Source of the DNA: Planctomycetales bacterium
Lineage (GTDB): Bacteria > Planctomycetota > Phycisphaerae > SM23-33
Reading direction: 5' to 3'
Length of the DNA: 5,814 bases
Assembly: GCA_030642005.1 (NCBI GenBank)
Contig: DAOWOP010000170.1
Location: 1-5,814 of the forward strand
Below, one piece after another: positions 1 through 5,808 of this stretch. The notes beneath the pieces are model-generated. The model saw only the letters and a program-made list of their open reading frames with translations. It was not told where the DNA came from and searched no databases. A program made the translations under genes and the position numbers. The stretch's first letter is position 1. Each line of letters starts with the position of its first letter.

Positions 1-1806
1 GCGCTGAAGGGTGTCGGCATCGACAACTCAGGCGAGCCGACGCTGGGACAACTGCCCAAGCAGATTCGCGGTGCAACGGTCGTCATATCCGCGCCGCAAA
101 AGATGACCGGAAAAATCCTCGGCGTCGAGGTCAAAACCAGGCACATCCTGCCGTCAAATACGCTGATAAGGCAGGAAATCGTGAACCTCCTGACGGCCAA
201 GGGCATCAGGTCCGTCCCGCTGGATTCGGTCTCAGGCCTCGTGCTGGCAGATGAAAAACTCAACTCCGAACTGAACAAGGCCCTTGCGCTTCTGGTCGAA
301 AGCCGAGACAGCAACCGCAAGCCGGTAAAGATTAACTTCACCGGAGACGGCAAGCGGGCCGTCCGTATCGGCTATATAAACGAAGCCCCCGTCTGGAAGA
401 CCTCTTACCGCCTTGTGCTCAGCGGCCAAGAGCAGAAGAAAGACAAGGCCTTCATGCAAGGCTGGGCGATTGTGGAGAACACATCCGATTTCGATTGGGA
501 GAAGGTGAACCTGACGCTCGTTTCAGGCCGGCCTATCTCGTTCATCCAGGACCTCTACACGCCGCTGTACCTGCCCCGCCCGGTGGTCAGGCCTCAGTTG
601 TACGCCTCCCTCCGCCCGCAGACATACGAAGAGGGTATTGACGAATTTAGCAAGAAGTTGCTTGCCCTGAAACCGAGTCCAACAGAAATAACAGCAGCAT
701 CCGCGCGAGGGCGGCGGACCGGCGAGATGCGTCGCAAGGGCAAGACAGTTAGCCGTTTGCACGGTCGGAAGGGCATCGATGCCACCGAGAAGGTCGATTG
801 GCCCAAGGGCATCCGCCAGGGCGTCCGTTCTGTCGCAGCGGCCAAGGCCGTCGGCGAGTTGTTCAGTTACCGCATCAAGACGCCGGTCAGCCTGCCTCGA
901 CGCAAGTCCGCCATGCTGCCCATCATTAACCAGGACGTTTCGGGCCGCAAGGTCAGCATTTACAATCAATCGGTCATGGCAAAGCATCCGCTCAACGGGC
1001 TTTGGCTGACAAATGACACCGGCATGAGCCTGCTGGCCGGGCCTGTAACCGTCTTCGACGACGACACATACGCCGGCGATGCGCAGATAGGAAACCTCTC
1101 GGACAAGGACAAGCGGCTGCTCAGCTACGCAATCGACCTGAAGGTTAAGGTGGACCCGACGGAAAGTTCAACTTCGAAGATTACCTCTGTAAAAATCGTT
1201 CGCGGCGTGATCTATGTTACACGCAAGTACGAATACAAGAAGGCCTACGTGATAAAGAACAAGGCCAACGCCAAGCGGACGCTGGTAATCGAGCATCCCC
1301 GCCGGTCCGAGCGGAAACTCATCAGCCCGGACGAACCGGATGAGAAGACCGCCTCGGTCTATCGCTTCGAGACGAACGTCCCTGCCGGCAAAACCGGAAA
1401 GTTCGTTGTCGCTGAAGAGCAGATAACCAGTCAGGGCACCGGTATCTGGCGCAGCAGCGTCGGGACGCTGGCATGGTACACCACCAGCGGCGAGATACCG
1501 CCGAAGGTCCGCGAGGCGATCGCCGAGGCGATTAAACGCAAGAACGCCCTGACGGCTGCGGAGCGGAAGGTCAGAGACCTTGAGCGCCAGATTGCCGCAC
1601 TGGAGAAAGACCAGGGGCGCAACCGCGCGAACATGCGATCTTTCAGGGACACGGCCAGCACCGGCTATAAAACGTTTTCGCAAAAAGTGCTGAGTATCGA
1701 GAAGAAGATCGATCAACTCCAGGCCGAACTTACCGAGGCCCGCGAAAGCATCAAGAGCCTCCGCAAGTCGCTGGAAGATTACATCAGCAAGATGAACGTG
1801 GAATGA
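1..1806 (+). CDS. DUF4139 domain-containing protein, 5'-truncated by window edge
   Basis: The frame is open from base 1, so the true start lies upstream; 601 codons are visible and end in TGA at 1804-1806. An ATG at 103 is internal, because the 34 codons before it are in frame and fit the protein. Visible residues ~124-181 carry the typical DUF4139 core: GYINEAPVWKTSYRL, then a segment with WAIVENTSDFDWEKV and LVSGRPISF. The domain seems to continue as beta-rich sequence to about residue 490. It is interrupted near residues 235-257 by a strongly basic, low-complexity linker. The last ~100 residues (from ~500) are rich in Lys, Glu, Arg and Leu with heptad-like spacing, predicting a coiled coil. 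The family includes MuiA-like proteins of poorly defined, probably envelope-related function; biochemical activity is unknown. Any signal peptide would lie outside the window. It converges on the downstream minus-strand genes, so it is not part of their operon. The family call is firm; function is not. Confidence 0.85.
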   Translation, partial: ALKGVGIDNSGEPTLGQLPKQIRGATVVISAPQKMTGKILGVEVKTRHILPSNTLIRQEIVNLLTAKGIRSVPLDSVSGLVLADEKLNSELNKALALLVESRDSNRKPVKINFTGDGKRAVRIGYINEAPVWKTSYRLVLSGQEQKKDKAFMQGWAIVENTSDFDWEKVNLTLVSGRPISFIQDLYTPLYLPRPVVRPQLYASLRPQTYEEGIDEFSKKLLALKPSPTEITAASARGRRTGEMRRKGKTVSRLHGRKGIDATEKVDWPKGIRQGVRSVAAAKAVGELFSYRIKTPVSLPRRKSAMLPIINQDVSGRKVSIYNQSVMAKHPLNGLWLTNDTGMSLLAGPVTVFDDDTYAGDAQIGNLSDKDKRLLSYAIDLKVKVDPTESSTSKITSVKIVRGVIYVTRKYEYKKAYVIKNKANAKRTLVIEHPRRSERKLISPDEPDEKTASVYRFETNVPAGKTGKFVVAEEQITSQGTGIWRSSVGTLAWYTTSGEIPPKVREAIAEAIKRKNALTAAERKVRDLERQIAALEKDQGRNRANMRSFRDTASTGYKTFSQKVLSIEKKIDQLQAELTEARESIKSLRKSLEDYISKMNVE

Positions 1807-1834
1807 ATTCGACATGCCCACTGAAGTGAGCACG

Positions 1835-1866
1835 CCGGCGGTACGGTTGGAAAACCGTACTGCCGG
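1835..1866. terminator. Bidirectional hairpin terminator between convergent genes
   Basis: CCGGCGGTACGGTT (1835-1848), a GGAA loop and AACCGTACTGCCGG (1853-1866) form a 14-bp stem with a single non-Watson-Crick position (G-T wobble). It sits in the 64-bp gap between the stop codons of the DUF4139 gene and the STAS gene, so it can serve both strands. The plus-strand side is followed by only a broken T tract (TTACTTACT) and the minus-strand side has none. It may therefore be a weak or factor-assisted terminator. The GGAA tetraloop is a stable GNRA loop. Confidence 0.7.
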
Positions 1867-1870
1867 TTAC

Positions 1871-2227
1871 TTACTCGGCGAGGGCATCTTCGATGCTGTC
1901 GTAGATGTCGAAGAGTTTTGTCAGACGGGTCGTTTCCAGCAGTTCGCGTACGGACGGGACGGGCGAGACCAGGCGGATCTGCCCGGCGTGATGTCGGCAC
2001 TTGAGGTACCCGACGATTATCGCGCCGAGGCCGACCGAGCAGATAAAGTTCATCTCCTTCAGGTCCAGGACGATGACGGCGACCCGCTCGGCGGCGAGTT
2101 CCACCAGTTTTTCCTGGAGCCTGTCGGCGTCGGTCATTGAGACCGAGCCGGCGACGACAAGAACGATGGCGTTGTCGCGGGTCGTTACATTCATCCGGAA
2201 CGGTTTATGGTGAGAGGAGTCCGTCAT
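1871..2227 (-). CDS. STAS-domain protein, anti-sigma factor antagonist (SpoIIAA/RsbV-like), last gene of cassette
   Basis: This 118-residue protein has the usual length of a single-domain STAS anti-anti-sigma factor. The first half (residues ~11-57) shows the beta-strand/helix pattern ending in AVIVLDLKEMNF. The diagnostic loop is FICSVGLGAI (61-70), aligned by eye with FMDSSGLGVI of B. subtilis SpoIIAA. Ser64 therefore matches the phosphorylated Ser58, while the preceding Asp is Cys63 and the following Ser is Val65. In the family, the dephosphorylated form binds an RsbW/SpoIIAB-like kinase and releases that kinase's partner; phosphorylation on the serine reverses this. The ATG at 2227 is chosen over the TTG one codon upstream because AAGGAG lies 7 nt before it. 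The gene follows the ATPase gene after 12 bp, so the two are very likely co-transcribed and translationally coupled. The phosphorylation partner is inferred from position, not proven. Confidence 0.88.
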   Translation of the reverse strand: MTDSSHHKPFRMNVTTRDNAIVLVVAGSVSMTDADRLQEKLVELAAERVAVIVLDLKEMNFICSVGLGAIIVGYLKCRHHAGQIRLVSPVPSVRELLETTRLTKLFDIYDSIEDALAE

Positions 2228-2234
2228 CAAGCAT

Positions 2235-2240
2235 CTCCTT
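2235..2240 (-). promoter_or_regulatory. Shine-Dalgarno of distal STAS gene, overlapping ATPase stop
   Basis: On the minus strand AAGGAG lies 7 nt before the ATG at 2227 and shares its first A with the TGA stop of the ATPase gene (2242-2240). The overlap suggests termination-reinitiation coupling, which would keep ATPase and STAS protein in fixed proportion. It also decides for ATG over the adjacent TTG. Confidence 0.75.
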
Positions 2241-2665
2241 CAATGTTGCCCGGCGGGGCGAGGCAGCCCCGAGCACCTGCGTTTGGCCATACGGACCTCG
2301 TTGCCGCGAGTGTTGTAGGACACTTCATCCATATAGGCTCGCATCAGCATGATGCCGCGACCACATGGTTTTTCGAGGTTTTCATCGACGGTGGGGTCGG
2401 GTACGGCGGCTGGATCGAACCCGGCGCCCTCGTCGCAAACGGTTATGGTCGTCCGCTTAGCCCCGATGTCGGCCGAGACTGTAACTTTCCTGGCGTGGTC
2501 GAACTTGTTGCCGTGCCTGATGGCGTTTATCAGCGCCTCCTCCAGCGCCAGACGGATGGCGAAGCGATCGTCTTCGCCGTAGCCGACGGCTTCGGCCCGA
2601 CCCAGGATTTCCTCGGTAAGACGCCGGGCGGCGGTCAAATCGGTTGGAATACTCTTTTCAATCAT
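2240..2665 (-). CDS. RsbW/SpoIIAB-like ATP-binding protein (HATPase_c, anti-sigma factor kinase type)
   Basis: This 141-residue protein is a stand-alone GHKL ATPase domain of typical RsbW/SpoIIAB size. The N box is EEALINAIRHGN (42-53), with Glu in the general-base position and Asn47 as the likely Mg2+ ligand. The G1 box is CDEGAGFDP (77-85) and the G2 box is CGRGIMLMRA (101-110). All nucleotide-binding motifs look intact, so activity is expected. Proteins of this family phosphorylate a STAS partner on serine and sequester a sigma factor or other regulator. The gene lies between two STAS genes (24 bp after one, 12 bp before the other), and both are candidate substrates. The start is ambiguous: the ATG at 2665 gives the usual MIEK-type beginning but has no good Shine-Dalgarno, while an in-frame TTG at 2674 lies 5 nt after GGGG and would add three residues. 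The tail after MAKRR (CSGLPRPAGQH) looks like a short, non-conserved extension. The output partner is not in the window. Confidence 0.9.
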   Translation of the reverse strand: MIEKSIPTDLTAARRLTEEILGRAEAVGYGEDDRFAIRLALEEALINAIRHGNKFDHARKVTVSADIGAKRTTITVCDEGAGFDPAAVPDPTVDENLEKPCGRGIMLMRAYMDEVSYNTRGNEVRMAKRRCSGLPRPAGQH

Positions 2666-2689
2666 GTATGCCAAGCCAGCCCCGGCAAC

Positions 2690-3052
2690 TTAAGAAGCCG
2701 CTTCAGCGGCGGCCTCGTCCCGACCGACGCGTATCTCAAAGACCTCGTTCAGGCGTGTGATGGTGAAGGCTTCGTGAATCGGCGGGCTGATGTTGCACAA
2801 CACCAACCGCCCGCCGCTCTGACGCACGCGTTTGTTGAGCGTTATCAACATGCTCAAGGCGCTGCTGGACATGTGAACGACGCTGATAAAATCCAGCACA
2901 AGCCGTATCCCGTCAGCCTCGGCAACAATTGCCGACAACGCCTCGCCGATCTGCGCGATGCTCATCTCGTCGAGTATCTTCCTGTCGGTCAACTCGACGA
3001 CAGTTACGTCGTTTTCGGTGACAACCTTCAACCGAGGGGTCAGATTTTCCAT
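2690..3052 (-). CDS. STAS-domain protein, anti-sigma factor antagonist (SpoIIAA/RsbV-like), first gene of cassette
   Basis: This 120-residue STAS protein begins MENLTPRLKVV. Strand IRLVLDFISVVH (49-60) leads into MSSSALSMLI (61-70), aligned by eye with SpoIIAA MDSSGLGVIL. Ser63 corresponds to phosphorylated Ser58; the usual Asp before it is Ser62 and the usual Gly after the serines is Ala65. The stretch GGRLVLCNISPPIHEAF (80-96) is the typical strand-helix following the phosphorylation site, and the tail is Ala/Glu rich. The ATG at 3052 is chosen because AAGGAG stands 7 nt upstream. A longer reading from a TTG at 3115 would translate through a promoter and the ribosome-binding site and adds no domain. 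Expected role: substrate and switch partner of the adjacent RsbW-like ATPase; the Hanks kinase upstream is another possible phosphorylating enzyme. The two STAS proteins differ clearly in sequence, so this is not a recent duplication. Confidence 0.88.
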   Translation of the reverse strand: MENLTPRLKVVTENDVTVVELTDRKILDEMSIAQIGEALSAIVAEADGIRLVLDFISVVHMSSSALSMLITLNKRVRQSGGRLVLCNISPPIHEAFTITRLNEVFEIRVGRDEAAAEAAS

Positions 3053-3059
3053 CGGTTCG

Positions 3060-3065
3060 CTCCTT
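3060..3065 (-). promoter_or_regulatory. Strong Shine-Dalgarno of proximal STAS gene
   Basis: AAGGAG on the minus strand, within AAAAGGAG, lies 7 nt before the ATG at 3052. It fixes the start of the STAS gene and excludes the in-frame TTG 63 bases upstream. Confidence 0.8.
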
Positions 3066-3085
3066 TTATCGCAACATCCGGCAGA

Positions 3086-3115
3086 ATGATACGCCCGAAG
3101 CACCGGTAATGTCAA
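3086..3115 (-). promoter_or_regulatory. Sigma70-type promoter of the STAS-ATPase-STAS operon
   Basis: On the minus strand a perfect -35 box TTGACA (3115-3110) is followed after 18 bp by TATCAT (3091-3086), five of six matches to the -10 consensus. Transcription would start near base 3079, giving a leader of about 27 nt that contains the AAGGAG site. It lies in the 86-bp gap after the kinase stop codon. The three-gene cassette can therefore be expressed independently of the kinase, although read-through from the kinase gene remains possible. Confidence 0.75.
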
Positions 3116-3138
3116 GCACGCCGAGACTGAACCCGGCG

Positions 3139-4380
3139 CTACTCCAGCGTCTGGATGATGTTGGCAACGATGCTTGCCACCAGCAGCGCCAGGAGGAGGT
3201 AGATCAAAATATTGCGTATGTCGGTGCGTATATCGGTGCTCGCCGACGGCGTTTCCAAGGCAGGCCTTTCTTCCTCCGCCAGGGTCGAGAGTGAATGCGC
3301 GTCGAGAATCCTATGTACCTGCAAGGGCGGCTCACCGCAGGCGACGGACTCCAGATCGATCAGCAGGTCGATGGTGGAGGCGTAACGATCTTCCCGCCGC
3401 TTGGCCATCATAACCTCCACGATCTCGCCCAGCCCCATCGACAGCGCGGTGTTTATGTGGTCCGGCGGGAGCAGGGGTTCCTTGAGGTGTTTGTTCATAA
3501 CGGCAACGGGCGTATCGGCTTCGAACGGCACCTGCCCGGTTACCATGTGATACAGCGTCGCGCCCAGGCCGTAGATGTCCGCACGGAAGTCTATGTCCAT
3601 TTCGCCTCGAATCTGCTCCGGCGAAATGTAGTACGGCGTACCGTAAGCCTTACCTGCCTCTGCCTGGGCGGCCTGGGTGTCTTCAGCCAAACGCGCCAGG
3701 CCCATGTCCGCCAGTTTCGCCACGCCTTCGGTGGTGATCATAATGTTCTTGGGTTTGACGTCGCGGTGGATCAGGCCTCTCTCGTGAGAGTGAGCCAGGG
3801 CCTCGGCAATCTCGATGGCTATTTTCAGGGCTTCGGCCTCGCCGAAGACTTTTCCGCCGGCCAGTTCGTCATAGATGGTATGGCCTTCGACGTACTCCAT
3901 GACGAAATAGTGGTATCCACCGGACTCGCCTACGTCGAATGCCTGGACGATGTTGGCGTGGTTGAGTTTGGCCGCAGCCTTGCCCTCCTTGTAGAACCGC
4001 TCGACATACTCGGGGTTCTCGCTGAATCGCTTGGGCAGAACCTTTATGGCAACCAGGCGGTCCAGGCTCAACTGCCTGGCCTTGAACACCGTCGCCATCG
4101 CCCCGGCGCCCAGTTTGGAAAGTATCTGGTAACCGGGAATCTGCTGGGTGGGGCGAATCTCCTCCACCACTTTGACCACTCGCTCCAACTGGCGGGTCGT
4201 AACGACGCCTTTATCGACCAGTATGCCGGCCAGGCTGCGGTGGCGGTCGTCGGCCGCAAGACGCTTCTGCTCGGCGAGGCATTCGGTTACTTCCTCGGCC
4301 GTAGCGAGGTTCTTCTCCACGACGACCTGCCCGATCTCGGTATCGACGGCCGCCGTTGATTTGCTTTCGTTGTCGGTCAC
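3139..4380 (-). CDS. Hanks-type Ser/Thr protein kinase with N-terminal helical module and C-terminal membrane anchor
   Basis: This 413-residue protein has three parts. Residues ~15-75 hold two similar helical units (IGQVVVEKNLATAEEVTECL and LAGILVDKGVVTTRQLERVV) resembling the N-terminal domain of GspE/MshE-type ATPases, here used as a possible ligand or interaction module. Residues ~84-348 are the kinase domain: glycine loop GAGAMATV (91-98), VAIK Lys113, helix-C Glu (likely 132), HRDVKPKN (205-212, catalytic Asp207), DMG in place of DFG (225-227), YGTPYYISPE (246-255) and Asp268. The catalytic residues are complete, so it should be active. Residues ~391-408 form one hydrophobic segment only a few residues from the end, so it is tail-anchored with the kinase in the cytoplasm and no outside sensor. 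The start is GTG, with AAGG 8 nt upstream. It precedes the STAS/ATPase cassette by 86 bp; phosphorylation of those STAS proteins is an inference from location. A weak promoter lies upstream. Confidence 0.92.
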   Translation of the reverse strand: MTDNESKSTAAVDTEIGQVVVEKNLATAEEVTECLAEQKRLAADDRHRSLAGILVDKGVVTTRQLERVVKVVEEIRPTQQIPGYQILSKLGAGAMATVFKARQLSLDRLVAIKVLPKRFSENPEYVERFYKEGKAAAKLNHANIVQAFDVGESGGYHYFVMEYVEGHTIYDELAGGKVFGEAEALKIAIEIAEALAHSHERGLIHRDVKPKNIMITTEGVAKLADMGLARLAEDTQAAQAEAGKAYGTPYYISPEQIRGEMDIDFRADIYGLGATLYHMVTGQVPFEADTPVAVMNKHLKEPLLPPDHINTALSMGLGEIVEVMMAKRREDRYASTIDLLIDLESVACGEPPLQVHRILDAHSLSTLAEEERPALETPSASTDIRTDIRNILIYLLLALLVASIVANIIQTLE

Positions 4381-4422
4381 ACTGTGGGCCTTATATCGAC
4401 GTCCAAAGATTTATCCCATTTA

Positions 4423-4440
4423 CCGTACTCAACGGTACGG
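4423..4440. other. Small inverted repeat between radical SAM and kinase genes
   Basis: CCGTAC (4423-4428) and GTACGG (4435-4440) flank a 6-nt loop. It lies in the 121-bp gap and, on the minus strand, follows the candidate kinase promoter, so it would be in the kinase leader. It could be an operator, a leader hairpin or a weak terminator of the radical SAM transcript. No T run follows. The stem is short and may be chance. Confidence 0.3.
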
Positions 4441-4465
4441 CCTGGCCCATCGCTTGGCGCATAAG

Positions 4466-4495
4466 ATTGTCATACTTCACCTGTATATCCGTCAA
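4466..4495 (-). promoter_or_regulatory. Candidate sigma70-type promoter of the kinase gene
   Basis: On the minus strand TTGACG (4495-4490) is followed after 18 bp by GACAAT (4471-4466), matching five of six and four of six consensus bases. It lies just after the radical SAM stop codon and about 85 bp before the kinase GTG. It would let the kinase be expressed apart from the radical SAM gene. The -10 match is modest. Confidence 0.4.
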
Positions 4496-4501
4496 GCCTT
4501 C

Positions 4502-5575
4502 TTATGGACGGTACACGCCCGCCGGGCCGAGGCGATCGCGGAAATACCTATTCTCAACCAGCCAGCGACGGACGGACCAGCACAGATGGCACGGGCCTGC
4601 ATATCCTTCCGCCCGCTCGACGTAGCCCAATTTCCCCGCCGCCGCCAGCAGCGCCACCGGACCGGAACGCACCAACAGGTTTAATACGTCAATCGGCGGC
4701 ACATGTTTTGAACCTGTACAATCCTGAACAGATTGCACACCTGTTCCGCCATTGTTAGTATCGGCGAAGTTACGCCGAAGGTTTTGCCATAAGCGCCCGA
4801 CGGAGTCAGCGTCGTCCACCCGCCCGAGGATGATGCCGGCGCATGTTCCCGGACAGACGATTCCGCCGCCGTCGATATGGATGTGGCGAGAGCGCAACAA
4901 TCTGTCCCGGCAGGGTTTATCGGCAAAGTCCGCCGCCGGTTTCATCGGCAGCAGGTCGGCCAGTTCCACCGCCGCCCGCCCGGCCAGCCGGTCATGACCA
5001 AGGCCGGCGTACTCGGCAAAAAGACGCCTTCGCTGCTGTTCTGCGAGCGAATCCGTATCAAAACCATCAGCCGCCCAGTCCCGCCAGCGTATGCGGATGC
5101 GATCCGGACCGAGAACCTCCCCGCCAACACGCGCCAATAATCGCACTCGCTCGACAGGAACGAACTGCTGGTGGTACGGGTCAGCCGAGATCGTCAGCCT
5201 GCCCATCCCCGCGGCGTCCAGCACCGCAAGACGCTCACGAATGATTTTATCGCCGGTCGCCCAGAAGGCGTTTGTCTCGACGGCCTCCAACGGGCCGAGG
5301 CCGGCGCGGTGGGCCTGACGGACCAGGCTGCTTAAAATTTCCCACCGCCCGAACGGCTCGCCCCCGCCGATGTGTATCCGGCAGCCGTGGGGGCTGACAC
5401 TCTGGAGACCTTCCCAGAATGCAAGGGCCGCCTCGACGCTCATATCACCCTCGGCCTGTGGCGACGAACAGACGTAACACGAAGCGCACCGCGCATTGCA
5501 CCAGTACGTCAGCATCAGCCCGGCGAAAGACCAGTACTTCACCGGCATCGGGCGGGATTTGTCGAACTTGCTCAT
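4502..5575 (-). CDS. Radical SAM protein with Cys-rich C-terminal region
   Basis: This 357-residue protein has the radical SAM signature CNARCASC (C26, C30, C33), which binds a 4Fe-4S cluster that cleaves S-adenosylmethionine. A further Cys36 follows, and the SAM-contacting motif GGGEPF lies at 70-75. ETNAFW (100-105) and the TISADPYH segment (128-135) fit later barrel strands. Cysteines 222, 241, 245, 329 and 332 (notably CPGTC and CHLC) suggest an auxiliary cluster like the SPASM/twitch type, though spacing does not match a subtype I can name. The substrate is unknown; peptide modification is one possibility, but no precursor peptide is visible nearby. The first ATG is used: the Shine-Dalgarno is weak (AGG about 12 nt upstream), and the next Met (residue 10) has none. 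Residues ~276-294 are encoded by an AT-richer imperfect palindrome and look like an insertion. The gene precedes the kinase on the same strand by 121 bp; a functional link is unproven. No clear promoter was found upstream. Confidence 0.88.
   Translation of the reverse strand: MSKFDKSRPMPVKYWSFAGLMLTYWCNARCASCYVCSSPQAEGDMSVEAALAFWEGLQSVSPHGCRIHIGGGEPFGRWEILSSLVRQAHRAGLGPLEAVETNAFWATGDKIIRERLAVLDAAGMGRLTISADPYHQQFVPVERVRLLARVGGEVLGPDRIRIRWRDWAADGFDTDSLAEQQRRRLFAEYAGLGHDRLAGRAAVELADLLPMKPAADFADKPCRDRLLRSRHIHIDGGGIVCPGTCAGIILGRVDDADSVGRLWQNLRRNFADTNNGGTGVQSVQDCTGSKHVPPIDVLNLLVRSGPVALLAAAGKLGYVERAEGYAGPCHLCWSVRRWLVENRYFRDRLGPAGVYRP
4695..4750. repeat. 56-bp imperfect palindrome inside the radical SAM gene
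   Basis: Read on either strand the segment starts GGCGG and ends CCGCC. About 19 of 28 positions pair across a centre at 4722/4723, plus one G-T wobble. It is AT-richer than the surrounding gene and contains near-repeats of ACCTGT and of CAATC/GATTG. It is translated in frame as residues ~276-294 (GGTGVQSVQDCTGSKHVPP). It may be a small inserted repeat element that kept the frame; other genomic copies cannot be seen here. Confidence 0.5.
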
Positions 5576-5624
5576 AAGGATACTGTACCTATTCGCAACC
5601 TGGTTACTGAAGCAACGTACGTGT

Positions 5625-5648
5625 TTAGCCCCCGAAGGGGGCGGTCGT
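5625..5648 (+). repeat. Short-type hairpin repeat, copy 1
   Basis: TTAG overlaps the stem GCCCCC-GAA-GGGGGC, which is followed by GGTCGT. It matches the copy at 5696-5717 at both flanks and in the stem, with one extra base pair and a one-base loop change. The compensated stem length (one C and one G added together) suggests the structure, not just the sequence, is kept. Confidence 0.75.
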
Positions 5649-5652
5649 TCTT

Positions 5653-5676
5653 AGCCCAGACCGGAAGGTCTGGGTT
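5653..5676 (+). repeat. Long-type hairpin repeat, plus orientation
   Basis: CCCAGACC, loop GGAA and GGTCTGGG form an 8-bp perfect stem, extendable to 10 bp with one G-T pair (AG..TT). It is preceded by TTCTTAG, exactly as the short-type copy at 5696. This points to a common ancestral unit. Confidence 0.7.
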
Positions 5677-5695
5677 TGGAAATACGTTTCTATTC

Positions 5696-5717
5696 TTAGC
5701 CCCGCAGGGGCGGTCGT
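5696..5717 (+). repeat. Short-type hairpin repeat, copy 2
   Basis: TTAG overlaps the stem GCCCC-GCA-GGGGC, followed by GGTCGT. It is the second direct copy of the unit at 5625-5648, 71 bases downstream. Confidence 0.75.
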
Positions 5718-5735
5718 AAAGGTTCCGAAGCCCAC

Positions 5736-5758
5736 GAACGCCCCGATGGGGCTTGTTC
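5736..5758 (-). repeat. Short-type hairpin repeat, inverted orientation
   Basis: The stem GCCCC-GAT-GGGGC (5740-5752) lies inside outer arms GAAC and GTTC. Read on the minus strand it gives AAGCCCCATCGGGGCG, matching the AGCCCC..GGGGCG pattern of the plus copies, so it is inverted relative to them. Confidence 0.65.
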
Positions 5759-5774
5759 TCTGTTGTGTCATTGC

Positions 5775-5808
5775 AGCCCAGGGCTTGCCTTCGGCTGCGC
5801 CCTGGGCT
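5775..5808 (-). repeat. Long-type hairpin repeat, inverted orientation
   Basis: AGCCCAGGGC (5775-5784) pairs perfectly with GCCCTGGGCT (5799-5808). The 14-nt loop contains a smaller GCC-TTC-GGC hairpin. On the minus strand it is preceded by GTTTTT and reads TTTAGCCCAGGGCG, like the plus-strand long type but inverted. With AAAAAC after it on the plus strand, it could also act as an intrinsic terminator for minus-to-plus traffic, but the repeat interpretation fits better. Confidence 0.7.

Noticed and set aside
2207..3109. Open frame of 300 codons on the plus strand opposite the STAS and ATPase genes
   Set aside because: It overlaps three recognisable minus-strand genes and gives no family resemblance; antisense artefact of high GC.
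3053..3115. N-terminal extension of the proximal STAS protein from a TTG at 3115
   Set aside because: The TTG is part of the TTGACA -35 box and the extension covers the -10 box and the Shine-Dalgarno. The ATG at 3052 is far better supported.
3115..3140. Possible terminator hairpin after the kinase gene (AGC/GCCG arms with a bulge)
   Set aside because: The stem is short and bulged, has no T run and overlaps the -35 box of the cassette promoter.
3295..4359. Long open frame (354 codons) on the plus strand opposite the kinase gene
   Set aside because: It is an antisense shadow of a GC-rich gene. Its translation shows no recognisable domain, whereas the minus strand has every kinase motif.
5372..5719. 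Plus-strand open frame running from the radical SAM start region into the hairpin array
   Set aside because: Its 3' half is translated repeat sequence and its 5' half is antisense to the radical SAM gene; no domain and no clear ribosome-binding site.
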